Assembly: GCF_902706095.1 (NCBI RefSeq)
Contig: NZ_CACSJP010000003.1
Coordinates: forward strand, 434,001 to 498,000
Direction: 5' to 3'
DNA: 64,000 nt
Origin: Rhizobium sp. 18065
GTDB taxonomy: Bacteria; Pseudomonadota; Alphaproteobacteria; Rhizobiales; Rhizobiaceae
The stretch's first letter is position 1; every line of letters begins with the position of its first letter. The translations under genes were made by a program, and so were the position numbers. Below are positions 34,509 through 43,097 of this stretch, one piece after another. The notes beneath the pieces were generated by a model, which saw only the letters and a list, made by a program, of their open reading frames with translations, had not been told where the DNA came from and ran no database searches.

Positions 34509-35687
34509 TTGAATTCCGAACGTGTACTGCGTGCAGAATCCGTCTTACCCGAAGACGCAGCCAATGCGCTTCTCGTTGGGCGCGTCTGGTCGAAGGCAAG
34601 CGCTGGCCCATGCCCGGTCATGATCTCCGGCGGCCGCGTTCTGGATCTGACGATGATGGCCGCAACCATGTCGGCACTGCTTGAGAAAGATAACCTTGCT
34701 GATCTCCTGCGAAAAGCATCCCCGACGTCTGAACTGACTGACCTCGGCAGCCTCGATGACTTCCTGTCCGGCGATAAGGGCATGGTCCTGGCGCCGATCG
34801 ACCTGCAGGCGGTCAAGGCTGCCGGTGTAACCTTTGCCGACAGCATGTTGGAGCGGGTGATCGAAGAGCAGGCGAAAGGTGACCCTCTCCGTGCCCAGGC
34901 GATCCGCGGCAAGCTTGCGCCCGTTCTCGGTGACAGTCTGCGCGGACTTGTGGCCGGCTCCGAACAGGCAGCCAAGGTCAAGGCTCTGCTGCAGGACATG
35001 GGCCTGTGGTCGCAATATCTGGAAGTAGGTATCGGCCCTGACGCCGAGATTTTCACCAAGTCCCAGCCGATGTCGTCCGTCGGCTGCGGCGCGCTTGTCG
35101 GTATTCATCCGATTTCGCAATGGAACAACCCCGAGCCTGAAGTCGTGCTCGCGCTCCGCTCAGACGGCACGATCGTCGGCGCCACGCTCGGCAATGACGT
35201 GAACCTGCGCGATGTGGAGGGACGTTCGGCGCTGCTGCTCGGCAAGGCCAAGGACAACAATGCATCCTGCTCGATCGGTCCGTTCATCCGGCTCTTTGAT
35301 GACGCCTTCACGATGGACGACCTGCGCCGTGTCCGGGTGGCACTTCGGGTGTCCGGTGATGACGGTTTCGAAATGACCGGCGAGAGCCCGATGGAAGCCA
35401 TCAGCCGCTCGCCGGAAAACCTTGCATCGCAACTCATGAACCGCAATCATCAGTATCCGGATGGGGCGGTGCTTTTTCTCGGCACGATGTTTGCCCCGGT
35501 CAAGGATCGGCGCGGCGTGGGCCTTGGCTTCACCCATGAGGTCGGCGACAGGGTCGAAATCTCGACGAGCAAGCTCGGTCGCCTGGTGAACTGGGTCGAG
35601 CGCAGCGATGCCTGCCCGGAATGGACCTTTGGCGTGAGCGCACTCATTCGCAACCTGGCCGGTCGTGGTCTTCTGGAAAAAGCGTGA
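34509..35687 (+). CDS. FAH-family sugar-acid dehydratase, XylX-like
   Basis: This 392-residue fumarylacetoacetate-hydrolase-family protein resembles Caulobacter XylX, which dehydrates 2-keto-3-deoxy-D-xylonate to alpha-ketoglutarate semialdehyde. Shared landmarks that I recognise are GLWSQYLEVGIGPDAEIFTK (165-184), WNNPEPEVVLA (205-215, holding E209 and E211, candidate metal ligands), GNDVNLRDVEGRSALLL (228-244) and PWTFG-like EWTFGVSALIRNLAGRGLL at the C terminus. With the XylD-like dehydratase in the neighbouring operon it could form the oxidative, non-phosphorylating pentonate route. The semialdehyde dehydrogenase needed to finish that route is not in the window. Eight bp separate it from dctQ. 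Confidence 0.85.
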   Translation: MNSERVLRAESVLPEDAANALLVGRVWSKASAGPCPVMISGGRVLDLTMMAATMSALLEKDNLADLLRKASPTSELTDLGSLDDFLSGDKGMVLAPIDLQAVKAAGVTFADSMLERVIEEQAKGDPLRAQAIRGKLAPVLGDSLRGLVAGSEQAAKVKALLQDMGLWSQYLEVGIGPDAEIFTKSQPMSSVGCGALVGIHPISQWNNPEPEVVLALRSDGTIVGATLGNDVNLRDVEGRSALLLGKAKDNNASCSIGPFIRLFDDAFTMDDLRRVRVALRVSGDDGFEMTGESPMEAISRSPENLASQLMNRNHQYPDGAVLFLGTMFAPVKDRRGVGLGFTHEVGDRVEISTSKLGRLVNWVERSDACPEWTFGVSALIRNLAGRGLLEKA

Positions 35688-35695
35688 GGGACATT

Positions 35696-36232
35696 ATGCA
35701 AAGGGCAATAGACCTTTTCTACCGCTTCCTTGAACTCCTGCTGATCATCCTGCTCTCGGGCATGGCGATCATGGTCTTCGTCAATGTGATCCTGCGCTAT
35801 GGGTTTAACTCAGGCCTGAATGTGTCGGATGAGATGTCGCGCTACTTCTTTGTCTGGCTGACTTTCATCGGGGCAGTGGTCGCTTTTCGCGAACATGGGC
35901 ATGTCGGCGTGGAAACACTGGTGATGATGCTTGGCCGCCAGGGCCGTATCGTCTGCATGATCCTCTCGAACATCATTATCATCGGCGTGTCGGCCATCTT
36001 CTTCTGGGGCACCTGGAACCAGGTGCCGATCAATGCCAGCATGGATGCACCGGTCACCAAGATTTCGATGATCTGGGTCTATGGCATTGGTTTCTTCACC
36101 GGTGCAGGCGTCGTGATCATTGCGCTCGAACGCCTGATCCGTTTGCTGACGGGCCGGGTTACCGACGAAGAAATCGCCGCCTTTGCCGGCGAGAACCTCA
36201 CTGCCGAACAGATGGCGGAGCGCAGCCAATGA
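35696..36232 (+). CDS. dctQ: TRAP transporter small permease subunit DctQ (sugar-acid system)
   Basis: This 178-residue membrane protein has four hydrophobic helices (about 12-35, 53-70, 88-108 and 133-152) and the DctQ pattern NVILRYGFNSGLNVSDEMSRYFFVWLTFIGAVVAFREHGHVGVE. It starts behind GAGGG and is coupled to dctM by a 4-nt overlap. Together with DctM and the DctP encoded last in the operon, it would import the sugar acid degraded by the locus. Confidence 0.92.
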   Translation: MQRAIDLFYRFLELLLIILLSGMAIMVFVNVILRYGFNSGLNVSDEMSRYFFVWLTFIGAVVAFREHGHVGVETLVMMLGRQGRIVCMILSNIIIIGVSAIFFWGTWNQVPINASMDAPVTKISMIWVYGIGFFTGAGVVIIALERLIRLLTGRVTDEEIAAFAGENLTAEQMAERSQ

Positions 36233-37506
36233 CTTTGCTTGTTTTCATCGCTTCGCTCGTCGGAGCCATGGCCATCGGTGTGCCGGTTGCCTTCTCGCTG
36301 ATGTTCTGCGGCGTCGTGCTCATGTGGTTCATGGGCATGTTCAATTCGCAGATCATTGCGCAGAACATGATCGCCGGTGCCGATACCTTTACTCTTCTGG
36401 CAATTCCCTTCTTCATCCTTGCAGGCGAATTGATGAATGCCGGTGGCCTGTCTCGCCGCATCATCGATTTTGCCATCGCCTGTGTCGGCCACATCCGTGG
36501 CGGTCTCGGCATCGTCGCAATCATGGCTGCCATCATCATGGCCAGCATTTCGGGATCGGCTGCGGCAGACACCGCGGCACTTGCCGCCATCCTCATCCCG
36601 ATGATGGCCAAGGCCGGCTATAATGTGCCCCGCTCCGCAGGCCTCATTGCGGCAGGCGGCATCATTGCACCGGTCATCCCGCCGTCCATGGCGTTCATCG
36701 TCTTCGGCGTCGCAGCCAATGTGTCCATTACTCAACTGTTCATGGCCGGCATCGTGCCTGGTTTGCTGATGGGCGTCGCGCTCATCGTGACGTGGCTGAT
36801 TGTTGCTCGCAAGGACAATGTCCAGACACTTCCCCGCACGTCCATGAAGGAACGTATGCAGGTGACCGCGCGTGCGCTCTGGGCGCTTGGCATGCCGGTC
36901 ATTATCCTCGGCGGCATCAAGGCCGGCATCGTAACGCCGACGGAAGCGGCTGTCGTTGCCGCCGCCTATGCCTTGTTCGTCGGTGTATTCATCTACCGGG
37001 AACTCAGTCTGCGGGAATTGCCGCGTGTTATCCTCCAGGCTGCAAAAACCACGGCTGTAGTCATGTTCCTGGTCTGCGCCGCTCTGGTTTCCGCCTGGCT
37101 GATCACGGCCGCAAATATTCCGGCTGAAATCACAGGCTATATCGAACCGCTGATCGATCGTCCGATCCTGCTGATGTTCGTGATCATGTTGCTCGTGCTC
37201 GTTGTCGGCACGGCGCTTGACCTGACGCCGACCATTCTGATCCTGACACCGGTTCTGATGCCGATCATCAAGCAGGCCGGCATCGATCCCGTCTATTTCG
37301 GTGTGATGTTCATCATGAACACCTGCATCGGTCTTCTGACACCCCCGGTTGGCGTTGTTCTCAACGTCGTCAGCGGCGTCGGTCGCGTACCGCTCGGCAA
37401 GGTCACGATCGGCGTGTTGCCGTTCCTGGCTGCCCAGGTTTTCGTTCTTTTTGTCCTTGTCCTGTTCCCGGACATCGTCATCGTGCCTGCTCAATGGCTG
37501 CGTTAA
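36229..37506 (+). CDS. dctM: TRAP transporter large permease subunit DctM (sugar-acid system)
   Basis: This 425-residue polytopic protein of the DctM family shows FFILAGELMNAGGLSRRI (about 62-79), ASISGSAAADTAALAAILIPMM (about 105-126), VIPPSMAFIVFG (about 148-159) and MNTCIGLLTPPVGVVLN (about 363-379). It is the channel subunit of a sodium-dependent TRAP importer. Gene order here is Q-M-P, whereas the first TRAP system in the window is P-Q-M, so the two are separate lineages rather than a recent duplication. Confidence 0.94.
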   Translation: MTLLVFIASLVGAMAIGVPVAFSLMFCGVVLMWFMGMFNSQIIAQNMIAGADTFTLLAIPFFILAGELMNAGGLSRRIIDFAIACVGHIRGGLGIVAIMAAIIMASISGSAAADTAALAAILIPMMAKAGYNVPRSAGLIAAGGIIAPVIPPSMAFIVFGVAANVSITQLFMAGIVPGLLMGVALIVTWLIVARKDNVQTLPRTSMKERMQVTARALWALGMPVIILGGIKAGIVTPTEAAVVAAAYALFVGVFIYRELSLRELPRVILQAAKTTAVVMFLVCAALVSAWLITAANIPAEITGYIEPLIDRPILLMFVIMLLVLVVGTALDLTPTILILTPVLMPIIKQAGIDPVYFGVMFIMNTCIGLLTPPVGVVLNVVSGVGRVPLGKVTIGVLPFLAAQVFVLFVLVLFPDIVIVPAQWLR

Positions 37507-37553
37507 CAGCCGGCGAGCCCAACAGTCTCACTTAACCATCCTGGGAGGATATT

Positions 37554-38558
37554 ATGAGAAAACTGCTTCTAGCCACCACTGCGATCGCGTTCGGCCTGTC
37601 GGCTGCCGCTCCGGCGTTTGCCGAGTTCAACGACCGCAACATCCGCATTTCCAACGGCATCAATGCCGACCATCCGGTCGGCAACGGCATCAAGGCGATG
37701 CAGGCCTGCCTGGACGAGAAGTCGGGCGGCAAGCTGAAGATCACCGCATTCTGGGGCGGCGCACTTGGCGGCGACCTTCAGGCAACCCAGGCGCTGCGTT
37801 CCGGCGTTCAGGAAGGCGTTGTCACCTCGTCTTCGCCGCTCGTCGGCATCATCCCGGCGCTTGGCGTCTTCGACCTGCCGTTCCTGTTCGGCACGCCGCA
37901 GGAAGCCTATACCGTGCTTGATGGTAAGTTCGGCGACATGATGAACGAGAAGCTGGAAGCCGCTGGCCTGGTCAATCTGGCCTATTGGGAAAACGGTTTC
38001 CGCAACCTGTCGAACTCGGTTCGCCCGGTCACCAAGTGGGAAGACTTCTCGGGCATGAAGGTTCGCGTCATGCAGAACAACATCTTCCTCGACACCTTCC
38101 AGAACCTTGGTGCGAACGCCACGCCGATGGCATTCGGCGAAGTCTTCTCGGCGCTGGAAACCAATGCGATCGACGCACAGGAAAATCCCTATGTGACGAT
38201 CGACACGTCGAAGTTCTACGAAGTGCAGAAATACATCACCGAGACCAACCACGCCTATACGCCATTCCTGCTTCTGTTCTCCAAGGCGATCTTCGACACC
38301 TACACGCCCGAAGAGCAGGCTGCCCTTCGTGAATGTGCCGTTGTTGGCCGTGATGAAGAGCGCAAGGTTATCCAGGAACTGAACAAGACCTCGCTCGAAA
38401 AGATCAAGGCCGCCGGTCTGGAAGTGAACGTCCTGTCGCCGGAAGAGCAGGCACGTATTCGCGAAAAGTCTATGGTTGTCTACGAAAAGCACAAGGCTGA
38501 AATCGGCGCCGACGTGGTTGATGCGATCATTGCCGAGCTGGCTGCGATCCGCAAGTAA
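37554..38558 (+). CDS. dctP: TRAP transporter substrate-binding protein DctP (sugar-acid system)
   Basis: This 334-residue periplasmic protein has a Sec signal peptide (MRKLLLATTAIAFGLSAAAPAFA, cleaved about residue 23) and the DctP fold: NGINADHPVGNGIKAM near the start, WEDFSGMKVRVMQNNIFLD with the carboxylate-binding arginine, and ALETNAIDAQENPYVTI. No twin-arginine motif is present, in contrast with the DctP at 7329. GGGAGG precedes the ATG. It is last in the operon and is followed by a strong intrinsic terminator. The ligand is probably an aldonate or uronate, by context. Confidence 0.93.
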   Translation: MRKLLLATTAIAFGLSAAAPAFAEFNDRNIRISNGINADHPVGNGIKAMQACLDEKSGGKLKITAFWGGALGGDLQATQALRSGVQEGVVTSSSPLVGIIPALGVFDLPFLFGTPQEAYTVLDGKFGDMMNEKLEAAGLVNLAYWENGFRNLSNSVRPVTKWEDFSGMKVRVMQNNIFLDTFQNLGANATPMAFGEVFSALETNAIDAQENPYVTIDTSKFYEVQKYITETNHAYTPFLLLFSKAIFDTYTPEEQAALRECAVVGRDEERKVIQELNKTSLEKIKAAGLEVNVLSPEEQARIREKSMVVYEKHKAEIGADVVDAIIAELAAIRK

Positions 38559-38588
38559 TCGTCTGGCCGCATTGGACTTGAGAAGAGA

Positions 38589-38622
38589 GGGGACCGAAGC
38601 CATGCGCTTCGGCCCCCTTTTT
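38589..38622 (+). terminator. Rho-independent terminator after the FAH-TRAP operon
   Basis: GGGG-A-CCGAAGC pairs with GCTTCGG-C-CCCC (one A-C mismatch) around CATGC, followed by TTTTT. It lies 30 bp after the dctP stop and just before the convergent EamA gene. Confidence 0.9.
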
Positions 38623-38656
38623 CATGGCCGTTCGGACCGCAATCCAGGCGCAGACC

Positions 38657-39577
38657 TCACTCCACGACAGCCGGTGAAACTGCGTCGCGTGCCTTGAGTT
38701 GCCGTTCGCGGAAGAAGATGAACAGGCCAGACGCGACGATCAGGCCGGCACCCAGCATCATGCTCAACCGGGGCACATCGCCAAAGAACATCCATCCGAA
38801 CACCACTGCCCACAAAAGCAGCGTGTATTGAAGCGGTGCGACCGTTGCCGCGTCCGAAATCTTCAAGGCGCGATTGACCAGCATATGGGCCGCCATCGCG
38901 ACAATGCCCAGCAGCCCGAGCAACGCCAGGTCGATGCCGGAGGAAATCGGTGCCCAGTCAAACGGTGCGAAGGCGAGGCCGGCAAGGGCTGCACCTCCCA
39001 CCTGAAAGAAGACCAGGGTCTTGTCCGGCGTGTTGCGCAGGCTGCGGCCTGACAGGAGCATGAAGGCGAAGGCACCGCTGCCGACGATCGAGATCAATGC
39101 CGGCAGGGTGAACATTGCCGCCGACGGCTCCAGCGTGATGATGACGCCGACAAAGCCGGCCGCGATCGCGCACCAGCGCCGCCAGCCGACTTTCTCGCCG
39201 AGCAGCAGCGGCGATGCAGCCGCCACGTAGATCGGGGCTGCCAGCCAGTAGGTCATCACATCCGCCAGCGGCAGATACATCACCGCATAGTAGAAGCAGA
39301 ACACCTCCATGGTCGACAAGGCTACGCGGGCAAACTGCATCCATGGATTTTCTGCCGAAGTCACGGACCGCAGGCCGGCCTTCCACAGGAACGGCGCCAG
39401 AATGACAAGCGCGGCCAGGCTGCGGATCAGGATAACCTGGCCCAATCCGTAGCTTGCCACCAGCCATTTGCCCATTGCGTCATTGAGCGCAAACATCAGC
39501 ATGCCGAGCAGCATGATCAGCGGACCTGTCATGGCCGAAGCCCCCGGTGCAGTGGCACGGGTTTCTAAAGTCGTCAC
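38657..39577 (-). CDS. EamA/DMT-family transporter
   Basis: This 306-residue protein has ten predicted hydrophobic segments arranged as two EamA repeats, the fold of drug/metabolite exporters such as RhaT-like and YdcZ-like permeases. Recognisable stretches are LMFALNDAMGKWLVASYGLGQVILIRSLAAL in repeat 1 and PLQYTLLLWAVVFGWMFFGDVPRLSMMLGAGLIVASGLFI at the end of repeat 2. It starts at GTG, with GGAGG upstream. It is co-transcribed with the enolase-superfamily gene 35 bp upstream and convergent with the TRAP operon. Its role may be metabolite export or uptake of a related sugar acid; neither is shown. Confidence 0.88.
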   Translation of the reverse strand: MTTLETRATAPGASAMTGPLIMLLGMLMFALNDAMGKWLVASYGLGQVILIRSLAALVILAPFLWKAGLRSVTSAENPWMQFARVALSTMEVFCFYYAVMYLPLADVMTYWLAAPIYVAAASPLLLGEKVGWRRWCAIAAGFVGVIITLEPSAAMFTLPALISIVGSGAFAFMLLSGRSLRNTPDKTLVFFQVGGAALAGLAFAPFDWAPISSGIDLALLGLLGIVAMAAHMLVNRALKISDAATVAPLQYTLLLWAVVFGWMFFGDVPRLSMMLGAGLIVASGLFIFFRERQLKARDAVSPAVVE

Positions 39578-39612
39578 GTAATTCCTCCCAATATGTCTTT
39601 TTGATTTTGGTC

Positions 39613-40815
39613 TTACAGGCTGGCCGCATCCGAAAGGCGGCGGCTGACTGTAAAGGCCCGATCCAGTTCAGGATTGAGCTCCATGCCAAGGCCCGGGCCA
39701 GGCGGCACGGTGATCATGCCATTTTTCACTTCCGGCAGAGCCGTGACCAGATCGCGGTACCAGGTGCGATAGAACGCGCGCACGCTTTCCTGGACCAGCG
39801 CATTCGGCGCGTTGAGCGACAGGTGTGTCGAGGCGCATAGCACGACCGGACCGGTGCAGTCATGCGGCGCGACCGGCAGATGCCAGGCCTCGGCCATCGA
39901 GGCAATCTTGCGTGCCTCCGACAGGCCGCCGCACCAGGAAATGTCGAGCATCATCACACCGGCGGCACCCGTTTCCAGCAGGTCGCGGAAGGCCCAGCGA
40001 GAACCCAGCGTTTCTGACGCCGAAATGGGGGCCGGCGAAACCGCGGCATAGCGGGCAAGACTGGACAGGCTGTCCATCTTGATCGGATCTTCATGCCAGA
40101 ATGTCTGGTAAGGTGTCAGCGCCTTGGCGATCTGCATGGCCGGCAACAATTGCCACATCGAGTGGAACTCGACCATGATGTCCATCTTGTCGCCAACAGC
40201 GGCGCGGATTTTTTCAAATGGCTGAAGCGCCTGTTTCAGGTCCGGCATCGAGATATATTGGCCGCGGGACTTTTCCGCGGCGGCGTCGAAAGGCCAGATC
40301 TTCATCGCCGTGATCCCCTCTTCGAGCAGGGAATGGGCGAGTTCGTCGGCATTGTGCAGAAAGCCGTTCAGGTCGTCATAGTCGCGTCCCTCGGACAGGC
40401 CGTAATTGGCGGTCGTCTGTCCGGTTGCTTTCTTGATGTATTCGGTGCCTGCGCAGGTGTTGTAGGTGCGGATTTCCTGGCGGGTGAAGCCGCCCAGCAG
40501 CTGTGCGATCGGCATGCCCGTCGCCTTGCCGAAAATGTCCCAGAGCGCGATGTCGAACGCGGAATTGCCGCGCACCTCCGCGCCGGACGAGCGAAAACCG
40601 AGATAGCCGACGAGGTCTGCGGCCAGAAGATCAATCTGCAGCGGATCGCGACCGATCACACGTGGCGCGATATATTCATGCACATAGGCTTCAACCGTTT
40701 CCGCGCCAAAGAAGGTTTCACCGAGACCCGTAATCCCTTCATTCGTATGGACCAGCAGCCAAAGCAGATTGGCGCGCTCGGCAATACGCACAGTTTCAAG
40801 TCCGGTTATCTTCAT
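39613..40815 (-). CDS. Enolase-superfamily sugar-acid dehydratase (mandelate racemase/muconate lactonizing type)
   Basis: This 400-residue enolase-superfamily enzyme has an N-terminal capping domain (ITGLGETFFGAETVEAYV) and a barrel with the probable catalytic residues K172 (MKIWPFD), metal ligands near E216 (MVEFHS, also H218), E242 (HEDP) and E268 (SETLG), and H318-D319 (APHDCTGP). The arrangement fits acid-sugar dehydratases that remove water from a 2,3-diol carboxylate through an enolate. The KIW motif, in place of the usual K-x-K, points to a subgroup distinct from galactonate and mandelate enzymes. GGAGGAGGAAAACC precedes the ATG. It probably feeds the same pathway as the neighbouring sugar-acid operons. 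Confidence 0.85.
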   Translation of the reverse strand: MKITGLETVRIAERANLLWLLVHTNEGITGLGETFFGAETVEAYVHEYIAPRVIGRDPLQIDLLAADLVGYLGFRSSGAEVRGNSAFDIALWDIFGKATGMPIAQLLGGFTRQEIRTYNTCAGTEYIKKATGQTTANYGLSEGRDYDDLNGFLHNADELAHSLLEEGITAMKIWPFDAAAEKSRGQYISMPDLKQALQPFEKIRAAVGDKMDIMVEFHSMWQLLPAMQIAKALTPYQTFWHEDPIKMDSLSSLARYAAVSPAPISASETLGSRWAFRDLLETGAAGVMMLDISWCGGLSEARKIASMAEAWHLPVAPHDCTGPVVLCASTHLSLNAPNALVQESVRAFYRTWYRDLVTALPEVKNGMITVPPGPGLGMELNPELDRAFTVSRRLSDAASL

Positions 40816-41309
40816 GGGTTTTCCTCCTCCAACTTCAAACGAGGCCCGCCATCGGCGGGGCTCAAATCCTTGACCGACATACTGGTTGGCAAACGTGACC
40901 ATGGCCAGTGACTGCCATCACCGATGGCCGGTTTAGGCTCGGCATGAACCTTATTCATTGCCCGGCGAACGTCGTGTGTCACCTTGAAAGAGACGGGGAT
41001 CAGCGCAAACCCCAGCTAAAGCGAGGGGCGGACGGTGCGGCCGTGATCGCGCGGCAATGGCGTCTGCTTCCTGCCCGAAAATAATGAAAAATCAGAGGAG
41101 TTGCCGTGCGGCAAAGGAGGGGCGTTGCCCCCATTGGTCCGTGGCTGCGTCCTGTTCGGCAATGCCTGTCTTTGCGCAGTCATGCCGTGAAAACCAGCCG
41201 CACGGTCGACAGATCGAAGCCCTCCTCGAATGCGATCGCCATAGGCAATCGCATTCGAGGAGGGCTTCAACGGTAAGCCGGCGTTACCTTTGGCGTTTCG
41301 CGTTTCGCG
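40816..41309. other. Intergenic region with a long hairpin
   Basis: No supported gene. It contains the promoter region for the enolase-superfamily gene (near 40830-41000) and the 21-bp inverted repeat at 41216-41268. Short frames (84 and 129 codons) have no recognisable features. Confidence 0.5.
41216..41268. repeat. 21-bp perfect inverted repeat with 11-bp loop
   Basis: The arms at 41216-41236 and 41248-41268 are exact reverse complements; the left arm begins GAAGCCCTCCTCG and ends AATGCGAT. It lies 41 bp beyond the stop of the leftward ThuA-like gene. It could terminate that operon, although no U-tract follows, or encode a structured RNA. Confidence 0.75.
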
Positions 41310-41951
41310 TTACCGCGCTGCCCAGTCGGCCCCGCGGCGAAAGATCTCGCGCATCTGCGGAACTTGGAATTCCGCAGCGACGTGCCCCAGCGCCGAATAA
41401 AAGACCCGGCCTTTTCCGTAGTTGCGTTTCCACACTACCGGCATGACGACACCGTCTATCCACCAGGCATGATCGCCGGTGAAGGTGGTTGTCGCGAGAA
41501 CCTCGTTGGATGGGTCGACATGCATGTAATATTGCTCTGACCGGTAGGGAAAATCCGTCATGTCTTTCATCAGCGGGTCGTCGGGTCGCGTGATGTTGAC
41601 CGTGTAGTCGATGATGTTACCCGGGTGGGCGACCCATTGCCCCCCGACGATGAACTGGTATTCGACGCATTCCCGGAACGCATCGCCGGCGCCTCCATGA
41701 TAGCCGGCGAAACCCACGCCATTTTCAATGGCGGTAGCAAGGTTTTTCGCCTCCTCCTTTTCGATCTTCGACATCGTCATGATCGGCACGATCAGCGAGA
41801 GGTCGTGGATCGAGGGATCGGCAAACGCTTCGGTGCTGCGCTCGACATAGACCTTGAAGCCACCCTCCTGCAGCATGTCGCGGATGATTTCGGCGCATTG
41901 TTCCGGTTCGTGGCCGCTCCAGCCACCCCAGACGATCAGGGCTTCACGCAT
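41310..41951 (-). CDS. ThuA-like protein (class I glutamine-amidotransferase-like fold)
   Basis: This 213-residue protein of the ThuA family starts MREALIVWGGWSGHEPEQC and contains GVGFAGYHGGAGDAF, in which a histidine-glycine-glycine turn replaces the nucleophile elbow of amidotransferases, and later HAWWIDGVVMPVVWKRNYGKGRVFYSALGH, the typical closing segment. In rhizobia, ThuA and ThuB act in oxidation of disaccharides such as trehalose to 3-keto forms. Here it follows a Gfo/Idh/MocA oxidoreductase gene by 17 bp, so the pair resembles ThuB-ThuA. The substrate is probably a sugar delivered by the adjacent ABC importer. Confidence 0.87.
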   Translation of the reverse strand: MREALIVWGGWSGHEPEQCAEIIRDMLQEGGFKVYVERSTEAFADPSIHDLSLIVPIMTMSKIEKEEAKNLATAIENGVGFAGYHGGAGDAFRECVEYQFIVGGQWVAHPGNIIDYTVNITRPDDPLMKDMTDFPYRSEQYYMHVDPSNEVLATTTFTGDHAWWIDGVVMPVVWKRNYGKGRVFYSALGHVAAEFQVPQMREIFRRGADWAAR

Positions 41952-41968
41952 GTTTCATTCCTCCAGTG

Positions 41969-43069
41969 TCAGCGGGCCAGTTGGCCGTCGCTCAGCGAAT
42001 CAGACAGGGGTGCCGGACGCTCGGTCTTGGTGTTGATCTTGATCGTTGTGCCGCTTTCAGCTGCCCGCTGGAATGCTTCCATCACTTCCAGCACATGCAG
42101 GGCGAGATCGCCATTGGCGCGGTGCGGTCGGTTCGAGCGAATGGCATGGGCCATGTCGGCCACGCCGATGGAGCGGTAGTTGCCATCGGCATAGGGTTGC
42201 GTGGTTTCCTGCGGCTCGAAAGTGCCGCCCTTTTTCAGAAACTCGACCTGGCCACCGAAGTGGTTCGGATCGGGCACGATCAGGGTGCCTTCCGTGCCGT
42301 AGAGCTCCAGCGGAACATGCTTGTGACCGGCAACATCGAAGCTCATGCCGATCTGGATGATCGCGCCGGATTCAAACGCCAGTACGCCGGCCACATGGGT
42401 CGCAACGTGAACCGGGATGTGTTCGCCCTTGCGCGGTTCGCTGGTGATCAGGCGCTCCTTGCGCGGCGCAGTCGCAAAGCCGGCCACCTGGGAGACCGGC
42501 CCGAGCAGATTGACGAGGTCGGTGATGTAGTAGGGTCCCATGTCGAGCATCGGGCCGCCGCCAGTCTCGTAGTAGAAGTCGGGGTTGGGATGCCAGCGTT
42601 CATGGCCGGGACACATGAAGGTCGCGGTCCCTCCGACCGGAATGCCGAGAGCGCCGGAATCAACCAGTGCGCGTGCCGTCTGGTGCGAGCCGCCGAGGAA
42701 TGTGTCCGGTGCCGCGCCAATGCGCAGCCCTTTTGCCTTGGCCGCGGCAGCCAGCGCCTGGCCCTCCTTGAAGTTGATGCCCAGCGGCTTTTCCGAATAG
42801 GTATGCTTGCCTGCTTCGAGGACCTGCATCGCAACCGCAACATGCGCCTTCGGGATGGTAAGGTTGACGATGATCTCGATAGCCGGGTCCGCAAGCAGTT
42901 CGTCGACCGATCGTGCCGTCAGGTTGAATTCTGCCGCGCGCTGGTTGGCAAGATCGCGATTGAGATCCGCAATGCCCCTCACATCCAGGATCGGGAAGGA
43001 GGCCATCGCCTTCAGATAGGCCGAGGAAATGTTTCCGCAGCCAATAACACCAATACCCACCTTTTCCAT
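41969..43069 (-). CDS. Gfo/Idh/MocA-family oxidoreductase (ThuB-like)
   Basis: This 366-residue NAD(P)-dependent oxidoreductase has the Rossmann motif GVIGCGNIS (about residues 7-15), the family EKPLGIN motif with its catalytic lysine (about 97), and a C-terminal beta-sheet substrate domain that includes GGPMLDMGPYYITDLVNLLG, an acid-base motif region (D-x-x-x-H type: here MGPYYITDL). It would oxidise or reduce a sugar hydroxyl. GGGAGG precedes the ATG at 43069; a long in-frame extension upstream has no support. It lies between the ROK regulator gene (28 bp) and the ThuA-like gene (17 bp). Confidence 0.9.
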   Translation of the reverse strand: MEKVGIGVIGCGNISSAYLKAMASFPILDVRGIADLNRDLANQRAAEFNLTARSVDELLADPAIEIIVNLTIPKAHVAVAMQVLEAGKHTYSEKPLGINFKEGQALAAAAKAKGLRIGAAPDTFLGGSHQTARALVDSGALGIPVGGTATFMCPGHERWHPNPDFYYETGGGPMLDMGPYYITDLVNLLGPVSQVAGFATAPRKERLITSEPRKGEHIPVHVATHVAGVLAFESGAIIQIGMSFDVAGHKHVPLELYGTEGTLIVPDPNHFGGQVEFLKKGGTFEPQETTQPYADGNYRSIGVADMAHAIRSNRPHRANGDLALHVLEVMEAFQRAAESGTTIKINTKTERPAPLSDSLSDGQLAR

Positions 43070-43097
43070 ACTACCTCCCAAGGTTGTTTTTATAAAG

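Noticed and set aside
36079..37494. Open frame of 471 codons on the minus strand
   Set aside because: It is antisense to dctM, is rich in His, Asp, Arg and Gln, and shows the usual pattern of a shadow frame in a high-GC genome.
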